Notes under the pieces: generated by a model | Databases searched by the model: none | Told to the model about the DNA's origin: nothing | Seen by the model: the letters and a program-made list of their open reading frames with translations, nothing else | Source of the DNA: Pleomorphovibrio marinus | GTDB taxonomy: Bacteria > Bacteroidota > Bacteroidia > Cytophagales > Cyclobacteriaceae | Assembly: GCF_003347495.1 (NCBI RefSeq) | Contig: NZ_QCXY01000002.1 | Span: 682,001 to 746,000 of the forward strand | DNA: 64,000 nt | Reading direction: 5' to 3' | Part shown: positions 51,800-60,937 of the stretch, one piece after another | Position numbering within the stretch: position 1 is the first letter of the stretch | Layout: the number at the start of each line of letters is the position of its first letter | Translations under genes and position numbers: made by a program

Positions 51800-52526
51800 C
51801 CTTGAATAGTTTGTGCCATAAGGCAAGAGCCGTAGGGCTTGGCTGCAAAATACCCTTAAGGTTCCAAATGCCGTCGCTCCCGTAATAGTCCACAGGAAAT
51901 CCTTCCACCCTCATATTTACCTTCTCAAAACAACCCAAAGCCCTTTTCATATGGAAGGCTGAAGTGATGACAAGGTATTTTTTGGAAAGGTCATAGCCAC
52001 GTTCCTCCAATGTTTGTTTAGCGAACAGGGCGTTTTCCCGAGTATTCCTTGCCTTATCCTCTATATATAGGTGACCTGGATCCACCCCTGCCATTACCAT
52101 AAATTCTGCCAGTAGCACTGCTTCTCTTTGGTCCCCCACGGTGGTGAGTCCCTGTCCCCCAGTGATGAGGATTTTGCCCAGCTTACCCTCCTTATAAAGC
52201 TGAACGGCATGAGTAGCCCGGTCCGCACCCCTGTCGAAAAAAGTCCGGTCACCGGACACCTTATTTAAATTTGTCACCCCGGTAAGCACAATTCCCACTT
52301 CATGGTACTCCAAATCCGCAATCGGCACCAAAGGCGTCTCATACCAATTCATCACATAATTGCAAATCGCTCCATTGGAGAAAAAAAACAAAAGGGCTAG
52401 CCCGAGGATCAACATCCTTTTGCCCATGTCCCTTTTTACCCAAATAATCCCGGCAAGCAGCAGTAGCAGGCATACTGTATAGGGCATGAGTAAAAAGCTA
52501 AAGAATTGCGATAAATAATAGAACAT
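51756..52526 (-). CDS. YdcF/ElyC/SanA-like protein (DUF218), membrane anchored
   Basis: This 256-residue protein has two N-terminal transmembrane helices (about 8-30 and 35-55). A DUF218 domain (about 78-240) follows, with GIVLTGVTNLN, RATHAVQLYKEGKLGKILITGGQG, EAVLLAEFMVMAGVDPGHLYIED, ARNTRENALFAKQTL and YLVITSAFHMKRALGCFEK. Family members (ElyC, SanA) influence peptidoglycan and envelope integrity; the biochemical reaction is not settled. It is a single-gene unit on the minus strand, divergent from the Na/Pi symporter gene. Its C-terminal codons form one arm of its own terminator. Confidence 0.88.
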   Translation of the reverse strand: MFYYLSQFFSFLLMPYTVCLLLLLAGIIWVKRDMGKRMLILGLALLFFFSNGAICNYVMNWYETPLVPIADLEYHEVGIVLTGVTNLNKVSGDRTFFDRGADRATHAVQLYKEGKLGKILITGGQGLTTVGDQREAVLLAEFMVMAGVDPGHLYIEDKARNTRENALFAKQTLEERGYDLSKKYLVITSAFHMKRALGCFEKVNMRVEGFPVDYYGSDGIWNLKGILQPSPTALALWHKLFKEWMGTLIYLVVGYI

Positions 52527-52674
52527 CTTTTAAAGTTGGATTTTTTTTGTAAAATTCCTTATTCAAATGCTCAAATGAAAGTCTGGGATCTTTTTTTCAA
52601 CTCTTTTATTTCAATTGCTGTAGGTACAAAGGATTTGGATGTTAAATGGATGCAAGTAAGAATCAAAAGCTAGT

Positions 52675-54339
52675 ATGGAAGAAGTAAGTTTTGAATTTTG
52701 GAAATTCTTGGCCGGAATAGGGATTTTCCTTTGGGGAATGCAGCAATTGGAGCATTCCTTAAAGGAATTGGCCGGAAAATCATTTAAAAACCTCCTACAT
52801 AAATTCACGGATAAACCCTGGAAAGGAATCCTGATTGGCACCCTTATCACGGCTATTTTACAAAGCTCCTCATTGGTGACCCTGATGGTGCTTGCCTTTT
52901 TAGGAGGTGGCATGATAAGTTTGGGTAATTCCCTGGGCGTGGTGCTAGGAGCAAACCTTGGCACCACCTTCACGGCATGGATCGTGGCTACCCTGGGATT
53001 CAAAGTGAGTGTGGCGGATTTTGCCTTTCCCTTTTTGGCCCTGGGTACATTTACTTACCTGTTTATTAATAGCCGTCCTGTGTTGAGAAATCTCGGTGTT
53101 TTTATGGTGGGGTTTGGGCTTTTGTTTTTGGGGCTGGATTTTATGAAAACTTCCATAGAGGACATGGCCGGGCAGGTGGAATTGAGTGAGTTTCTCAGCT
53201 ACGGTCTTTGGGTTTTTCTATTGATTGGCATAGTAATTACGGCCTTGATCCAATCGAGTTCTGCCATGATTGTGATTGTGCTGAGTGCACTCAATGCAGA
53301 GGTTATTGGCATGACACATGCACTAGCGCTGATAATCGGGGCAAATATTGGAACCACCTTTACCCTGGTCATAGGGGCCTTAGGGGGCACTGCGGATAAA
53401 AAGCGGCTTTCCCTTGCCAACTTTATCTTCAAAATTATAGCGGGGATCGCCACCTTTCTTTTGATCGATCAGATGATTTGGCTGGCCCTGGAATTTTTCA
53501 GAGTAAGCGACCCACTTATGGAGCTTGTACTGCTCAATACCCTCATCAATATCTTTGGCATTCTGCTATTTTACCCCTTTCTGGGTACCTTAGAAAAATG
53601 GCTTAAGAAAAGGTTTCTGACTTCCGAGCCTGCTGGGGTTTCCCGGTATATTAAAAATGTGGAACCCACCTTACCAGGTGTGGCATTGCTGGCTTTGGAA
53701 AAGGAAATTGGAGAGGTATATGCACATACCTCCGAGTTTATTCAAAAGGTTTTGATAGGTACAGTCGCCACAAAACAGGAGCGTTCGGTGTGGAAAAGGT
53801 TGGTTTATCAGCCCAGGGACCTCATGAAGGATTATTTAAGCCTGAAACAATGGGAAGACGAAATCACAGCTTATACTATTCAATTGCAAGAAATTAAGCT
53901 AACACCAAGCGAGGCAGCGAAATTAAATGACTTTATGGATGCACTAAGGACCCTGATTTATGCAGCAAAGGAGATCAAAGACATCATTCATAATATCCGG
54001 GAGATGGAAAACTCAGAGGAAGTCTTGGTAAAGCAACTGCTACTTGAATTGAGAAAAAGAACCAGGGAGTATTTTTCGGCCTTGAGTGAATACCTTGCAC
54101 GGTACCCCGAGATGACCAAAATACCGAAACAGGTCAGAAAGTTCAATGTACGCTATAATAAGTTGATTGTTTCCCTGTATCAGGATCTGAAGGAGCAGAA
54201 AACAGATGTGCCTATCTCTACCCTTACCAATGTCATCAAGCAGACCATTTCAGGACTAAGCTTGATTGGTGAGGCTGTGCAGCATTGGAAGAAAGTAGAT
54301 GAAATCGAGCAGGATACAATCAGGCATACAGAGTATTAA
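52675..54339 (+). CDS. Na/Pi cotransporter (NptA-type) with PhoU-like C-terminus
   Basis: This 554-residue inner-membrane protein has the two signature repeats of sodium/phosphate symporters, Q63-SSS66 (ILQSSSLVTL) and Q193-SSS196 (LIQSSSAMIVI), each followed by a GANLGTTFT/GANIGTTFT block. About eight or nine transmembrane helices reach to residue 310. A cytoplasmic PhoU-like helical domain (about 340-554) ends the protein. It would import phosphate with sodium. It is divergent from ydcF. The stop codon touches the 36-base repeat copy 2. Confidence 0.92.
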   Translation: MEEVSFEFWKFLAGIGIFLWGMQQLEHSLKELAGKSFKNLLHKFTDKPWKGILIGTLITAILQSSSLVTLMVLAFLGGGMISLGNSLGVVLGANLGTTFTAWIVATLGFKVSVADFAFPFLALGTFTYLFINSRPVLRNLGVFMVGFGLLFLGLDFMKTSIEDMAGQVELSEFLSYGLWVFLLIGIVITALIQSSSAMIVIVLSALNAEVIGMTHALALIIGANIGTTFTLVIGALGGTADKKRLSLANFIFKIIAGIATFLLIDQMIWLALEFFRVSDPLMELVLLNTLINIFGILLFYPFLGTLEKWLKKRFLTSEPAGVSRYIKNVEPTLPGVALLALEKEIGEVYAHTSEFIQKVLIGTVATKQERSVWKRLVYQPRDLMKDYLSLKQWEDEITAYTIQLQEIKLTPSEAAKLNDFMDALRTLIYAAKEIKDIIHNIREMENSEEVLVKQLLLELRKRTREYFSALSEYLARYPEMTKIPKQVRKFNVRYNKLIVSLYQDLKEQKTDVPISTLTNVIKQTISGLSLIGEAVQHWKKVDEIEQDTIRHTEY

Positions 54340-54374
54340 AAAATTGGCATTTACAGAAAGGAAATGACATTTGG
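54339..54374 (-). repeat. 36-base dispersed repeat, copy 2
   Basis: Reverse-complement partner of 13473-13508, with 35 of 36 matching positions. It starts at the last base of the Na/Pi transporter stop codon, as the first copy also lies just beyond a gene's end. The rest of the 54375-54500 stretch holds no gene. Confidence 0.75.
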
Positions 54375-54500
54375 CTTTTCGTAGCCCTGCCCTTTTTTAG
54401 ATGGCCGCAACAAATCCGCCATGCTTGTTGCCAGAAATTATTACTTGCCATTGGTAGTAAGGCGCTCAGGGTTGGCCGCTAAAAATCACTAATAACCCTT

Positions 54501-54541
54501 AAAAATAGAGGTCACTGAAAATAACAGTTTCCAGTGACCTC
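54501..54541 (-). terminator. intrinsic terminator of the universal stress protein gene
   Basis: A 10-bp perfect stem GAGGTCACTG/CAGTGACCTC (54508-54517 and 54532-54541) is followed by ATTTTTA on the minus strand, 18 bases after the uspA stop codon. Confidence 0.82.
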
Positions 54542-54559
54542 CCCAACTCCAATACATCT

Positions 54560-55390
54560 TTAGCGCTCGAATTTAACACTGAGCACAGGCACCTCTGTTT
54601 TGTACAAAACAGTTTCGGTGACCCCGATTTGATAAGTCGAGTTGGTTTTTCTTGTATTTGAAGCCAACCCAATCAAGCCCGCTTTTTGGCTTTCTGCGAA
54701 TGCCACAATTCCCTTTTCTGCCTCATCATGGCTGAAAACATGTTTATGAATAACCAAATCTTCCTGTCCTGCTGCATAGGTGCGCATCAATTCTTCTGCT
54801 TTCAGGCTATCGGTAAACTTGGAAGGGGTATTGATGTAGAGAAAATGAACCGATGCACCCGCCAATTTGATCAAAGGCTTCATCCTAATGAAGGCAGGTT
54901 TACTTTCCTCATTGAAGAGTGCGGCAAAAACCATCTTTTTCATGGCTCTTCCGTCAACCACCTTTTTTACTGCCAGTACTGGGCAATCCGCATGCCTTAG
55001 GACTTTTTGCATGGTGGATCCAATAAATTTTCCTTCCTCATGCCCGGCTCCGTAAGCACCAATTATTACCAGGTCCGCAGCCTGTTTATAGGCAGTGTCC
55101 ACAATAACATTTGATGGGACACCTACCTCAACTACACCCTCAACCGGGTTACCCGACACCTTGTGGTCCACGATGAAGGCATTGAGTTTGTCCTTGGCCT
55201 CTGCCAGTTTGTCCAGGATTTCCTGGTGTTTGCTTTTTTCCTTTTCCGGTAAGTTTTTCCAGTCTAAGGAACTGTTTATTGCATTTACGCATGTTATGGA
55301 GGCATCCCCCTTTGCGGCGATCTTCACGGCGCTAAGGAAGGCATTTTCTGAATACTTGCTGAAATCTACGGGAACAACAATCCTTTTCAT
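54560..55390 (-). CDS. universal stress protein with two UspA domains
   Basis: This 276-residue cytoplasmic protein holds two UspA domains in tandem. The first (about 1-142) contains VPVDFSKYSENAF, the ATP-type loop GAYGAGHEEGKFIGSTMQKVL and CPVLAVKK. The second (about 150-276) is more diverged (VFAALFNEESKPAF) and ends with TETVLYKTEVPVLSVKF; its nucleotide loop reads LASNTRKTNSTYQIGVTE. It probably binds ATP or acts as a stress-signalling factor. It is monocistronic with its own terminator. Repeat array 4 lies about 170 bases upstream. Confidence 0.9.
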   Translation of the reverse strand: MKRIVVPVDFSKYSENAFLSAVKIAAKGDASITCVNAINSSLDWKNLPEKEKSKHQEILDKLAEAKDKLNAFIVDHKVSGNPVEGVVEVGVPSNVIVDTAYKQAADLVIIGAYGAGHEEGKFIGSTMQKVLRHADCPVLAVKKVVDGRAMKKMVFAALFNEESKPAFIRMKPLIKLAGASVHFLYINTPSKFTDSLKAEELMRTYAAGQEDLVIHKHVFSHDEAEKGIVAFAESQKAGLIGLASNTRKTNSTYQIGVTETVLYKTEVPVLSVKFER

Positions 55391-55562
55391 GATATTTTGG
55401 TTTTATTATGTGAGATTAACTTCCTGTTGAATATGATCCTCAACGGTCTTTTATCCTTTAGTTGATACCACAAAGTAAACCAAGACATCCTACATAAACC
55501 CTGACAAAAATCAGTAAACAGGATGATTATTTTCGTTCGAATGGGTTGCCAACTCCTTTCAT

Positions 55563-55930
55563 ATGATTATAATTTGTTTTTTAAAGGCCATATGGAATCT
55601 CGCAGTCTATAATCATCCCAGTGTGTGACGTACTCGTCATGCCCTGACTGCCGTCAGGACAGGCTCGATTTCATCTGTTTATAATTTGTTTTTCAGCGGT
55701 CATATAGCCTGCCCCGAACTCGTTTCGGGGGAATGCCCTGGATAATCATCCCCATGTGTGAGAATTCTTTCTCATGGGCATTTCATATGTTTATAATTTC
55801 TTTTCAGCGGTCATATAGCCTGCCCCTGCCTGCCCCGAACTTGTTTCGGGGGAATCTCGCAACGATAATCATCCCAGTGTGTGACGTGCTCGTCATGCCC
55901 TGACTGCCGTCAGGACAGGCTCGATTTCAT
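55563..55930 (-). repeat. composite leader/hairpin repeat, array 4 (types A, B and A)
   Basis: Three units on the minus strand: unit starts at 55930, 55786 and 55674, and a final ATG at 55562, giving spacings of 144, 112 and 112 bases. Unlike the other arrays, the final ATG opens only an 11-codon frame (MKGVGNPFERK) and is about 170 bases from the uspA start, so the host gene may have been lost. Optional CCCCGAA/TTCGGGG hairpins lengthen two units. The rest of the 55391-56164 interval holds no gene; the promoter of the next gene lies at its right end. Confidence 0.85.
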
Positions 55931-56143
55931 CCCTTTTTTTTTAACTCATTACCCTTTAAGTACATACACGATCTCGGAACTTAGTATTAGTTTCTTAAAT
56001 GTCCTGATATTTTTGATTGCCCATTTTCCAGCTAATAGGAGGGAGAGGCTTCAAGGAAACCATAAGAATAGCTCGGGTAATAATTTTTTAGGTTTATAGG
56101 GTCAATAATTGTGATTTCGGAAGGAATAAAAACCTTTTCCTTC

Positions 56144-56151
56144 TATTTTTG
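56144..56151 (+). promoter_or_regulatory. -7 box of the mannosyltransferase gene
   Basis: TATTTTTG is an exact TAnnTTTG match, with its 3' end 14 bases before the ATG at 56165, implying a very short leader. Confidence 0.45.
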
Positions 56152-56164
56152 CCTTTTGTGACTT

Positions 56165-56911
56165 ATGAAAGATTCCAAACTCGTCATCATACCGACCTAT
56201 AATGAAGCTGAAAACATTACCGACCTGATCCCGCAGGTTATGGCGCTTGGGGGCGGATTTGAGGTTTTGGTAATTGACGATCAATCTCCCGATGGTACTT
56301 CTGCCTTGGTGAAAGGCATTCAGTCCAGTTATCCCGGCAGGGTACACTTAAGGGTCAGGGAGGGAAAGCAAGGATTGGGCACCGCCTATATTGAAGGGTT
56401 TATTTATGCCCTGCAAAGGGGATATGAATATATTTTTGAGATGGATGCCGACTTCAGTCACAATCCAAAGGACTTGGTGAGGTTGTTCAATGCCTGTTCT
56501 ATAGAAGGGTACGATATGGCAGTAGGGTCCAGATATATTACTGGGGTCAATGTGGTAAACTGGCCTATGGGAAGAGTATTGATGTCGTTTTTTGCCAGCA
56601 AGTATGTTCAGTTTATCACGGGCATTCCGGTAAAGGACACCACGGCCGGGTTTATTTGTTACAGGGCTAGAGTTTTGGGGCATATTGACCTCGAAAAAAT
56701 AAAATTTATCGGATATGCTTTTCAGATTGAAATGAAATTCACGGCTTGGAAAATGGGGTTTAAGGTAAAAGAGGTACCCATCATTTTTACGGACCGCACC
56801 AAGGGAACCTCCAAAATGTCGAAACACATCTTTAGAGAGGCAGTAATTGGCGTGATTTATATGAAGCTCAAAAGTTTATTCAAACCCTATCGGAAGGTTA
56901 GTCAAACTTGA
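56165..56911 (+). CDS. polyprenol-phosphate mannosyltransferase-like glycosyltransferase (GT2)
   Basis: This 248-residue GT2 enzyme has the N-terminal IIPTYNEAENITDLIP, VLVIDDQSPDGT, the metal-binding D94-A-D96 in FEMDADFSHNP, and the family-specific VGSRYITGVNV and TAGFICYRARVLGHIDL. The length and lack of C-terminal membrane helices fit dolichol/polyprenol-phosphate mannose synthase, which loads mannose on a lipid carrier at the inner face of the membrane. The gene converges with the permease gene and the two overlap by 14 bases at their 3' ends. Confidence 0.9.
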   Translation: MKDSKLVIIPTYNEAENITDLIPQVMALGGGFEVLVIDDQSPDGTSALVKGIQSSYPGRVHLRVREGKQGLGTAYIEGFIYALQRGYEYIFEMDADFSHNPKDLVRLFNACSIEGYDMAVGSRYITGVNVVNWPMGRVLMSFFASKYVQFITGIPVKDTTAGFICYRARVLGHIDLEKIKFIGYAFQIEMKFTAWKMGFKVKEVPIIFTDRTKGTSKMSKHIFREAVIGVIYMKLKSLFKPYRKVSQT

Positions 56912-58118
56912 TGGACTTAATAGGGTTTACATTGCTGATGATCATGGCTGGAATAAACAATACGGAGGTACTAATGATCAAGATCAAGACGTTTAGCCCA
57001 ATAAAGACGGGCCAGTCCCAATAAATGGGCACAAAACTCATGTAATAGTTTTCAGGGTCTAGCCGTATGACTCTTGTTTTTTCCTGAAGGAAGCCAAATG
57101 CCAGCCCCAGTGCGTTTCCAATTAGCATCCCCCTACCTATAATCCTCATGCCGTTCCAAATAAAAATTTTACGGATCTGCTTGTTTGTTGCTCCCAAGGC
57201 CTTAAGTATCCCAATCATCTGTGTGCGTTCCATGATAAGGATAAACAAAATGGAAACCATGTTAAAGGATGCTACGAATAAAATTAGCCCCAAGAATACA
57301 TATACATTATTGTTGAGCAGCTCAAGCCAGTCAAAGATTTGCAGGAATTTGTCGGTGGCCTTTACCAGCCTAAGGTCGTAGTCTAAAAGGTCATAAAGCT
57401 GTACGGCATATTGGTCGATTTTTCTTCTGTCCTCCACGAATACCTCGAATCCTCCTACTTCATCCTCATCCCAATCATTGAGCACTCGGATGGTCTGTAA
57501 GTCCCCTAGAATAATCTTGTCATCAAAATCCTCCAGGAAGGTCTCGTATAGCCCCACGATCTCCAATCTTCTGAACCTGGGTGGTTCCTGAACAAAATAG
57601 ATGGTTACCCTGTCCCCAACATCCAGCAGCAACTTGTTGGCCACTTTGGTGCTCATCACCACCTCATTGCTGGAGGTTCCGTCATCGCTGAAGCTTATAA
57701 ACCTGCCCTTTACCATGGAGCCCGAAAAGCTCAAGCTGTCGAAATCCGGGCCAATACCCTTCATGATCACACCTTCTACTTCCTCGTCTCCCTTGAGTAG
57801 GCCGGGTTTATTGGCATAGGCCTGCACATGCTTGATAAAATCAAAATTGGGGTAATGGGTATAGAAGTAGCTGTCCTTGCTGGTAGGCGAATCTTCCAGG
57901 GATTTACTCAAGACAAATCGGTGTACTTGGTAATGTCCGGTAAAAGAAAAGACCTTTTCTGAAATGACCGACTGAAAGCCCCCCAGAATCATAAAGGAGA
58001 TCAACATAATGGTAAGTCCTATAGCGATGCTTGCCACAGCTATCCTATGGATAGTACCAGTGAATCCCCCTGTCCGTTTAAAACTAATTCTTTTAGCAAT
58101 GAAGTAGGAAAGGTTCAA
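56898..58118 (-). CDS. ABC transporter permease of the LolE/FtsX family
   Basis: This 406-residue inner-membrane protein has one N-terminal helix (about 24-48), a large periplasmic domain (about 50-265, MacB_PCD-like) and three C-terminal helices (about 272-296, 320-345 and 370-395), the FtsX topology. RTQMIGILKALGATNKQIRKIF is the coupling-helix motif of LolC/LolE-type permeases. These usually work in lipoprotein release; the ATPase is not encoded nearby. Its ATG (58118) lies only 38 bases from that of the divergent DUF1343 gene, so their promoters must overlap. Confidence 0.88.
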   Translation of the reverse strand: MNLSYFIAKRISFKRTGGFTGTIHRIAVASIAIGLTIMLISFMILGGFQSVISEKVFSFTGHYQVHRFVLSKSLEDSPTSKDSYFYTHYPNFDFIKHVQAYANKPGLLKGDEEVEGVIMKGIGPDFDSLSFSGSMVKGRFISFSDDGTSSNEVVMSTKVANKLLLDVGDRVTIYFVQEPPRFRRLEIVGLYETFLEDFDDKIILGDLQTIRVLNDWDEDEVGGFEVFVEDRRKIDQYAVQLYDLLDYDLRLVKATDKFLQIFDWLELLNNNVYVFLGLILFVASFNMVSILFILIMERTQMIGILKALGATNKQIRKIFIWNGMRIIGRGMLIGNALGLAFGFLQEKTRVIRLDPENYYMSFVPIYWDWPVFIGLNVLILIISTSVLFIPAMIISNVNPIKSIKFD

Positions 58119-58156
58119 TGAAGTCGTTTATTTTGTTAAAAGAAATGCAAAATAAC

Positions 58157-59362
58157 ATGAAGCAGATAAAATTAATATTAATATGTGCATTTTTGTTGGT
58201 AGGGTTCAGCTTTTGTAAAAATGGTTCTGAAAGCCAACAAGCCGATTCCACCCCTGTTTCCCCTGCGCCTATCCTAGTGGGAGCGGATCGTCATGAGGTA
58301 TACCTCCCTGAACTAGAGGGGAAAAGAGTGGCATTGGCAGTAAACCAAACCAGTGTTCTTACCTCCCAGGACAACCTCCATCTCGTGGATTTTCTTTTGA
58401 GCAAAGGGGTTGACATAAAAAAGGTTTTCGTGCCGGAACATGGGTTTAGGGGGGATGCAGATGCCGGGGAAAAAGTAGAAAACCAAATAGACCCTAAAAC
58501 CAAGCTGCCATTGGTCTCCCTTTACGGGGATTCCAGAAAGCCCTCCAAGGACGCTCTAGAAGATGTGGATTTGGTGATTTTTGATATCCAGGATGTGGGA
58601 GTGAGGTTTTATACCTATATAAGTACCCTCCATTATCTGATGGAATCCTGTGCCGAAAACAACAAGCCCTTGATGGTAATGGATAGACCAAACCCCAACG
58701 GCAACTATGTGGATGGACCGGTATTAAAGAAAGGGTATACCAGTTTTGTGGGCATGCACCCCATCCCTGTAGTGCACGGCCTCACAGTGGGGGAGTTGGC
58801 GCAGATGATCAACGGGGAAGGCTGGCTGAAGAATCAGGTAAAGGCCGATCTCAGTATCATAGAGGCAGATAACTGGAACCATGATCTGCACTATTCCCTT
58901 CCCATAAAGCCATCTCCAAACTTACCCAACGACGTGGCCATTCGGCTATATCCCTCTCTTTGCTTTTTTGAGGGCACGGATGTAAGCCTAGGGAGAGGCA
59001 CCCAGTACCCCTTTCAAGTTTATGGGTATCCCGATCCTAGTTTTGGGGATTTTACCTTCACTCCGGTCAGTATAGAGGGGATGTCAAAAAACCCTCCCCA
59101 ACAGAATAATAAATGCTACGGGAGAGATCTAAGGGATACCTCCCTCTCTCACCAGTTTACACTTGACTACCTTTTGCATGCCTACCAAAAGGCCGACAAG
59201 GGAGAAAAATTCTTCAATGACTTCTTTGATAAGTTAGCAGGCAGTGACCAGTTAAGGAAAGACATTCTGGCAGGAAAATCCGAAGACCTTATCCGCCAAA
59301 GTTGGGAGGAGGACCTCAACAATTACAAAAGGATAAGAGAAAAATACCTGATATACTCCTAG
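58157..59362 (+). CDS. DUF1343 lipoprotein, exo-beta-N-acetylmuramidase (NamZ) like
   Basis: This lipoprotein of about 401 residues. The ATG at 58157 gives the signal MKQIKLILICAFLLVGFSFC with a lipobox-like GFSFC. Two earlier in-frame ATGs (58118, 58145) are possible but would place the start inside the divergent permease's start region. The body shows DUF1343 marks: VALAVNQTSVLTSQDNLHLV, FVPEHGFRGDADAGEKV, VIFDIQDVGVRFYTYISTL, MVMDRPNPNG, HPIPVVHGLTVGELAQMING and FFEGTDVSLGRGTQYPFQV. NamZ-type enzymes remove terminal N-acetylmuramic acid from peptidoglycan fragments. fmt starts 1 base after the stop. Confidence 0.85.
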   Translation: MKQIKLILICAFLLVGFSFCKNGSESQQADSTPVSPAPILVGADRHEVYLPELEGKRVALAVNQTSVLTSQDNLHLVDFLLSKGVDIKKVFVPEHGFRGDADAGEKVENQIDPKTKLPLVSLYGDSRKPSKDALEDVDLVIFDIQDVGVRFYTYISTLHYLMESCAENNKPLMVMDRPNPNGNYVDGPVLKKGYTSFVGMHPIPVVHGLTVGELAQMINGEGWLKNQVKADLSIIEADNWNHDLHYSLPIKPSPNLPNDVAIRLYPSLCFFEGTDVSLGRGTQYPFQVYGYPDPSFGDFTFTPVSIEGMSKNPPQQNNKCYGRDLRDTSLSHQFTLDYLLHAYQKADKGEKFFNDFFDKLAGSDQLRKDILAGKSEDLIRQSWEEDLNNYKRIREKYLIYS

Positions 59363-59363
59363 T

Positions 59364-60287
59364 ATGGACAAATCGATGCGAATCATTTACATGGGAACCC
59401 CAGACTTTGCTGTACCGGCCTTGGAAAAGCTGGTATTGGGGGGATGGAATGTGGTAGCTGTGATTACGGCACCCGACAAACCTCAGGGACGTGGCAGAAA
59501 ACTGGCGGGATCACCCGTAAAGCTGGCCGCACAGCGTCATAATGTTCCTGTATTACAGCCCACCAACCTGAAATCCCCCGCTTTCCTGGAGGAACTAAAA
59601 AGTTATGAGGCAGACCTACAGGTGGTGGTGGCTTTTCGCATGCTTCCAGAGTTGGTTTGGGACATGCCTACCAAAGGTACTTTTAACCTGCATGCTTCAC
59701 TCTTGCCTGATTACAGGGGGGCAGCACCCATACATTGGGCGATTATTAATGGGGAAACAGAGACCGGGGTGACCACTTTCTTCATCAAGCATGAAATCGA
59801 TACGGGAAGCATTATTTTTCAAGAAAAAGAACCCATCCTTCCGGAGGATAATGTGGGTAGCCTCTATGAAAGGCTGATGAATAAGGGTGGCGATTTAGTA
59901 GTGAAAACGGTGGAAGCCATAGCCGCTGATCAAGTTGACCCTAAGCCCCAAGACCATAGTTTGGCCAAAAATAAAGCTCCAAAGATCTTTAAGGAAACCT
60001 GTGAAATAGATTGGAACAAACCATCTACGGAAATCCACAACCTAATAAGGGGCCTTTCCCCCTATCCCGCAGCATGGACAAGCCTCAATGGCAAAATCTG
60101 TAAAATACTAAAATCCGCTGTAGTGGATGGAAAGCAGATTGCAGTGGCTCCTGGACAATATGCCACCGACAACAAAACCTACCTTTATTTTCAATCTGCC
60201 GACCAGCCCATTTCCATCCTTAGCCTGCAGATGGAGGGTAAAAAGAAAATGGAGGTACACGAATTTCTAAGGGGCAATACCTTATGA
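59364..60287 (+). CDS. fmt: methionyl-tRNA formyltransferase
   Basis: This 307-residue enzyme formylates initiator Met-tRNA with 10-formyltetrahydrofolate. Catalytic residues N108, H110 and D146 are all present (FNLHASLLPDYRGAAPIHWA and HEIDTG), matching E. coli Fmt in spacing. The C-terminal tRNA-binding domain starts near 205 (EIHNLIRGLSPYPAAW). The start may also be the ATG at 59376 (MRIIYMGTPDF). It follows the NamZ-like gene with 1 base between stop and start. No def or rlmE gene is adjacent. Confidence 0.95.
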   Translation: MDKSMRIIYMGTPDFAVPALEKLVLGGWNVVAVITAPDKPQGRGRKLAGSPVKLAAQRHNVPVLQPTNLKSPAFLEELKSYEADLQVVVAFRMLPELVWDMPTKGTFNLHASLLPDYRGAAPIHWAIINGETETGVTTFFIKHEIDTGSIIFQEKEPILPEDNVGSLYERLMNKGGDLVVKTVEAIAADQVDPKPQDHSLAKNKAPKIFKETCEIDWNKPSTEIHNLIRGLSPYPAAWTSLNGKICKILKSAVVDGKQIAVAPGQYATDNKTYLYFQSADQPISILSLQMEGKKKMEVHEFLRGNTL

Positions 60288-60357
60288 GTTGGATGGTTAA
60301 GGGTATCCGAGGGATTTGCCATTAAACCTGTAAGGAACTTTTCTGTCTAAAGTCCAG

Positions 60358-60906
60358 ATGACGCCAAATAACGACCTGCAGATACTTTCTTTGATAAGTA
60401 GCTCCTCGACTAGGGATAAGGGCTTTAGGTTGCTTATGGAGCAATACCAACAACGAATATATGGAGCCATCCGAAAAATGGTGATTATTCATGAAGATGC
60501 CGATGATGTACTGCAAAATACGTTTATCAAGGCCTTCAAGCATATCCATAAATTCAACAAGCAGTCTACACTGTTTACCTGGCTCTACAGGATTGCCATA
60601 AATGAAAGCCTAAATTTTCTTGAAAAAAAGAAAAGGCGTTTCTTTGTCCCGCTGGAAGACCATGATATGGCTATGATGCAGTACCTTGACAAATCCCCAC
60701 TGATAGACGGGGATGCTATCCAGAAAAAGCTTCAGAAAGCCATATTGAAACTTCCGGAGAAACAGCGGCTAATTTTCAACATGAGGTATTTTGAAGACCT
60801 TCCCTATAATCAAATCAGTGAAATCACGGAAACATCGGTAGGGGCATTGAAGGCAAGTTACCATCACGCGGTAAAAAAAATTGAAGAAGAAATTAAATTA
60901 GAATAA
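60358..60906 (+). CDS. RNA polymerase sigma-70 factor, ECF subfamily
   Basis: This 182-residue ECF sigma factor is the second in the window and distinct from the first. Region 2 spans about 20-90 (EQYQQRIYGAIRKMVIIHEDADDVLQNTFIKAF, seen as MVIIHEDADDVLQNTFIKAF, and LFTWLYRIAINESLNFLEKK). Region 4 spans about 120-180 (ILKLPEKQRLIFNMRYFEDL with NQISEITETSVGALKASYHHA). It is followed by a small membrane protein with an anti-sigma look and a Spy-like protein, forming a three-gene stress unit. Confidence 0.93.
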   Translation: MTPNNDLQILSLISSSSTRDKGFRLLMEQYQQRIYGAIRKMVIIHEDADDVLQNTFIKAFKHIHKFNKQSTLFTWLYRIAINESLNFLEKKKRRFFVPLEDHDMAMMQYLDKSPLIDGDAIQKKLQKAILKLPEKQRLIFNMRYFEDLPYNQISEITETSVGALKASYHHAVKKIEEEIKLE

Positions 60907-60937
60907 ACCTTTGACCAATACTACTGTCTAACAAGCA

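Noticed and set aside
55563-55930. Possible CRISPR array
   Set aside because: Repeats and spacers are both conserved between distant arrays, lengths are 88-144 bases and no cas gene is present.
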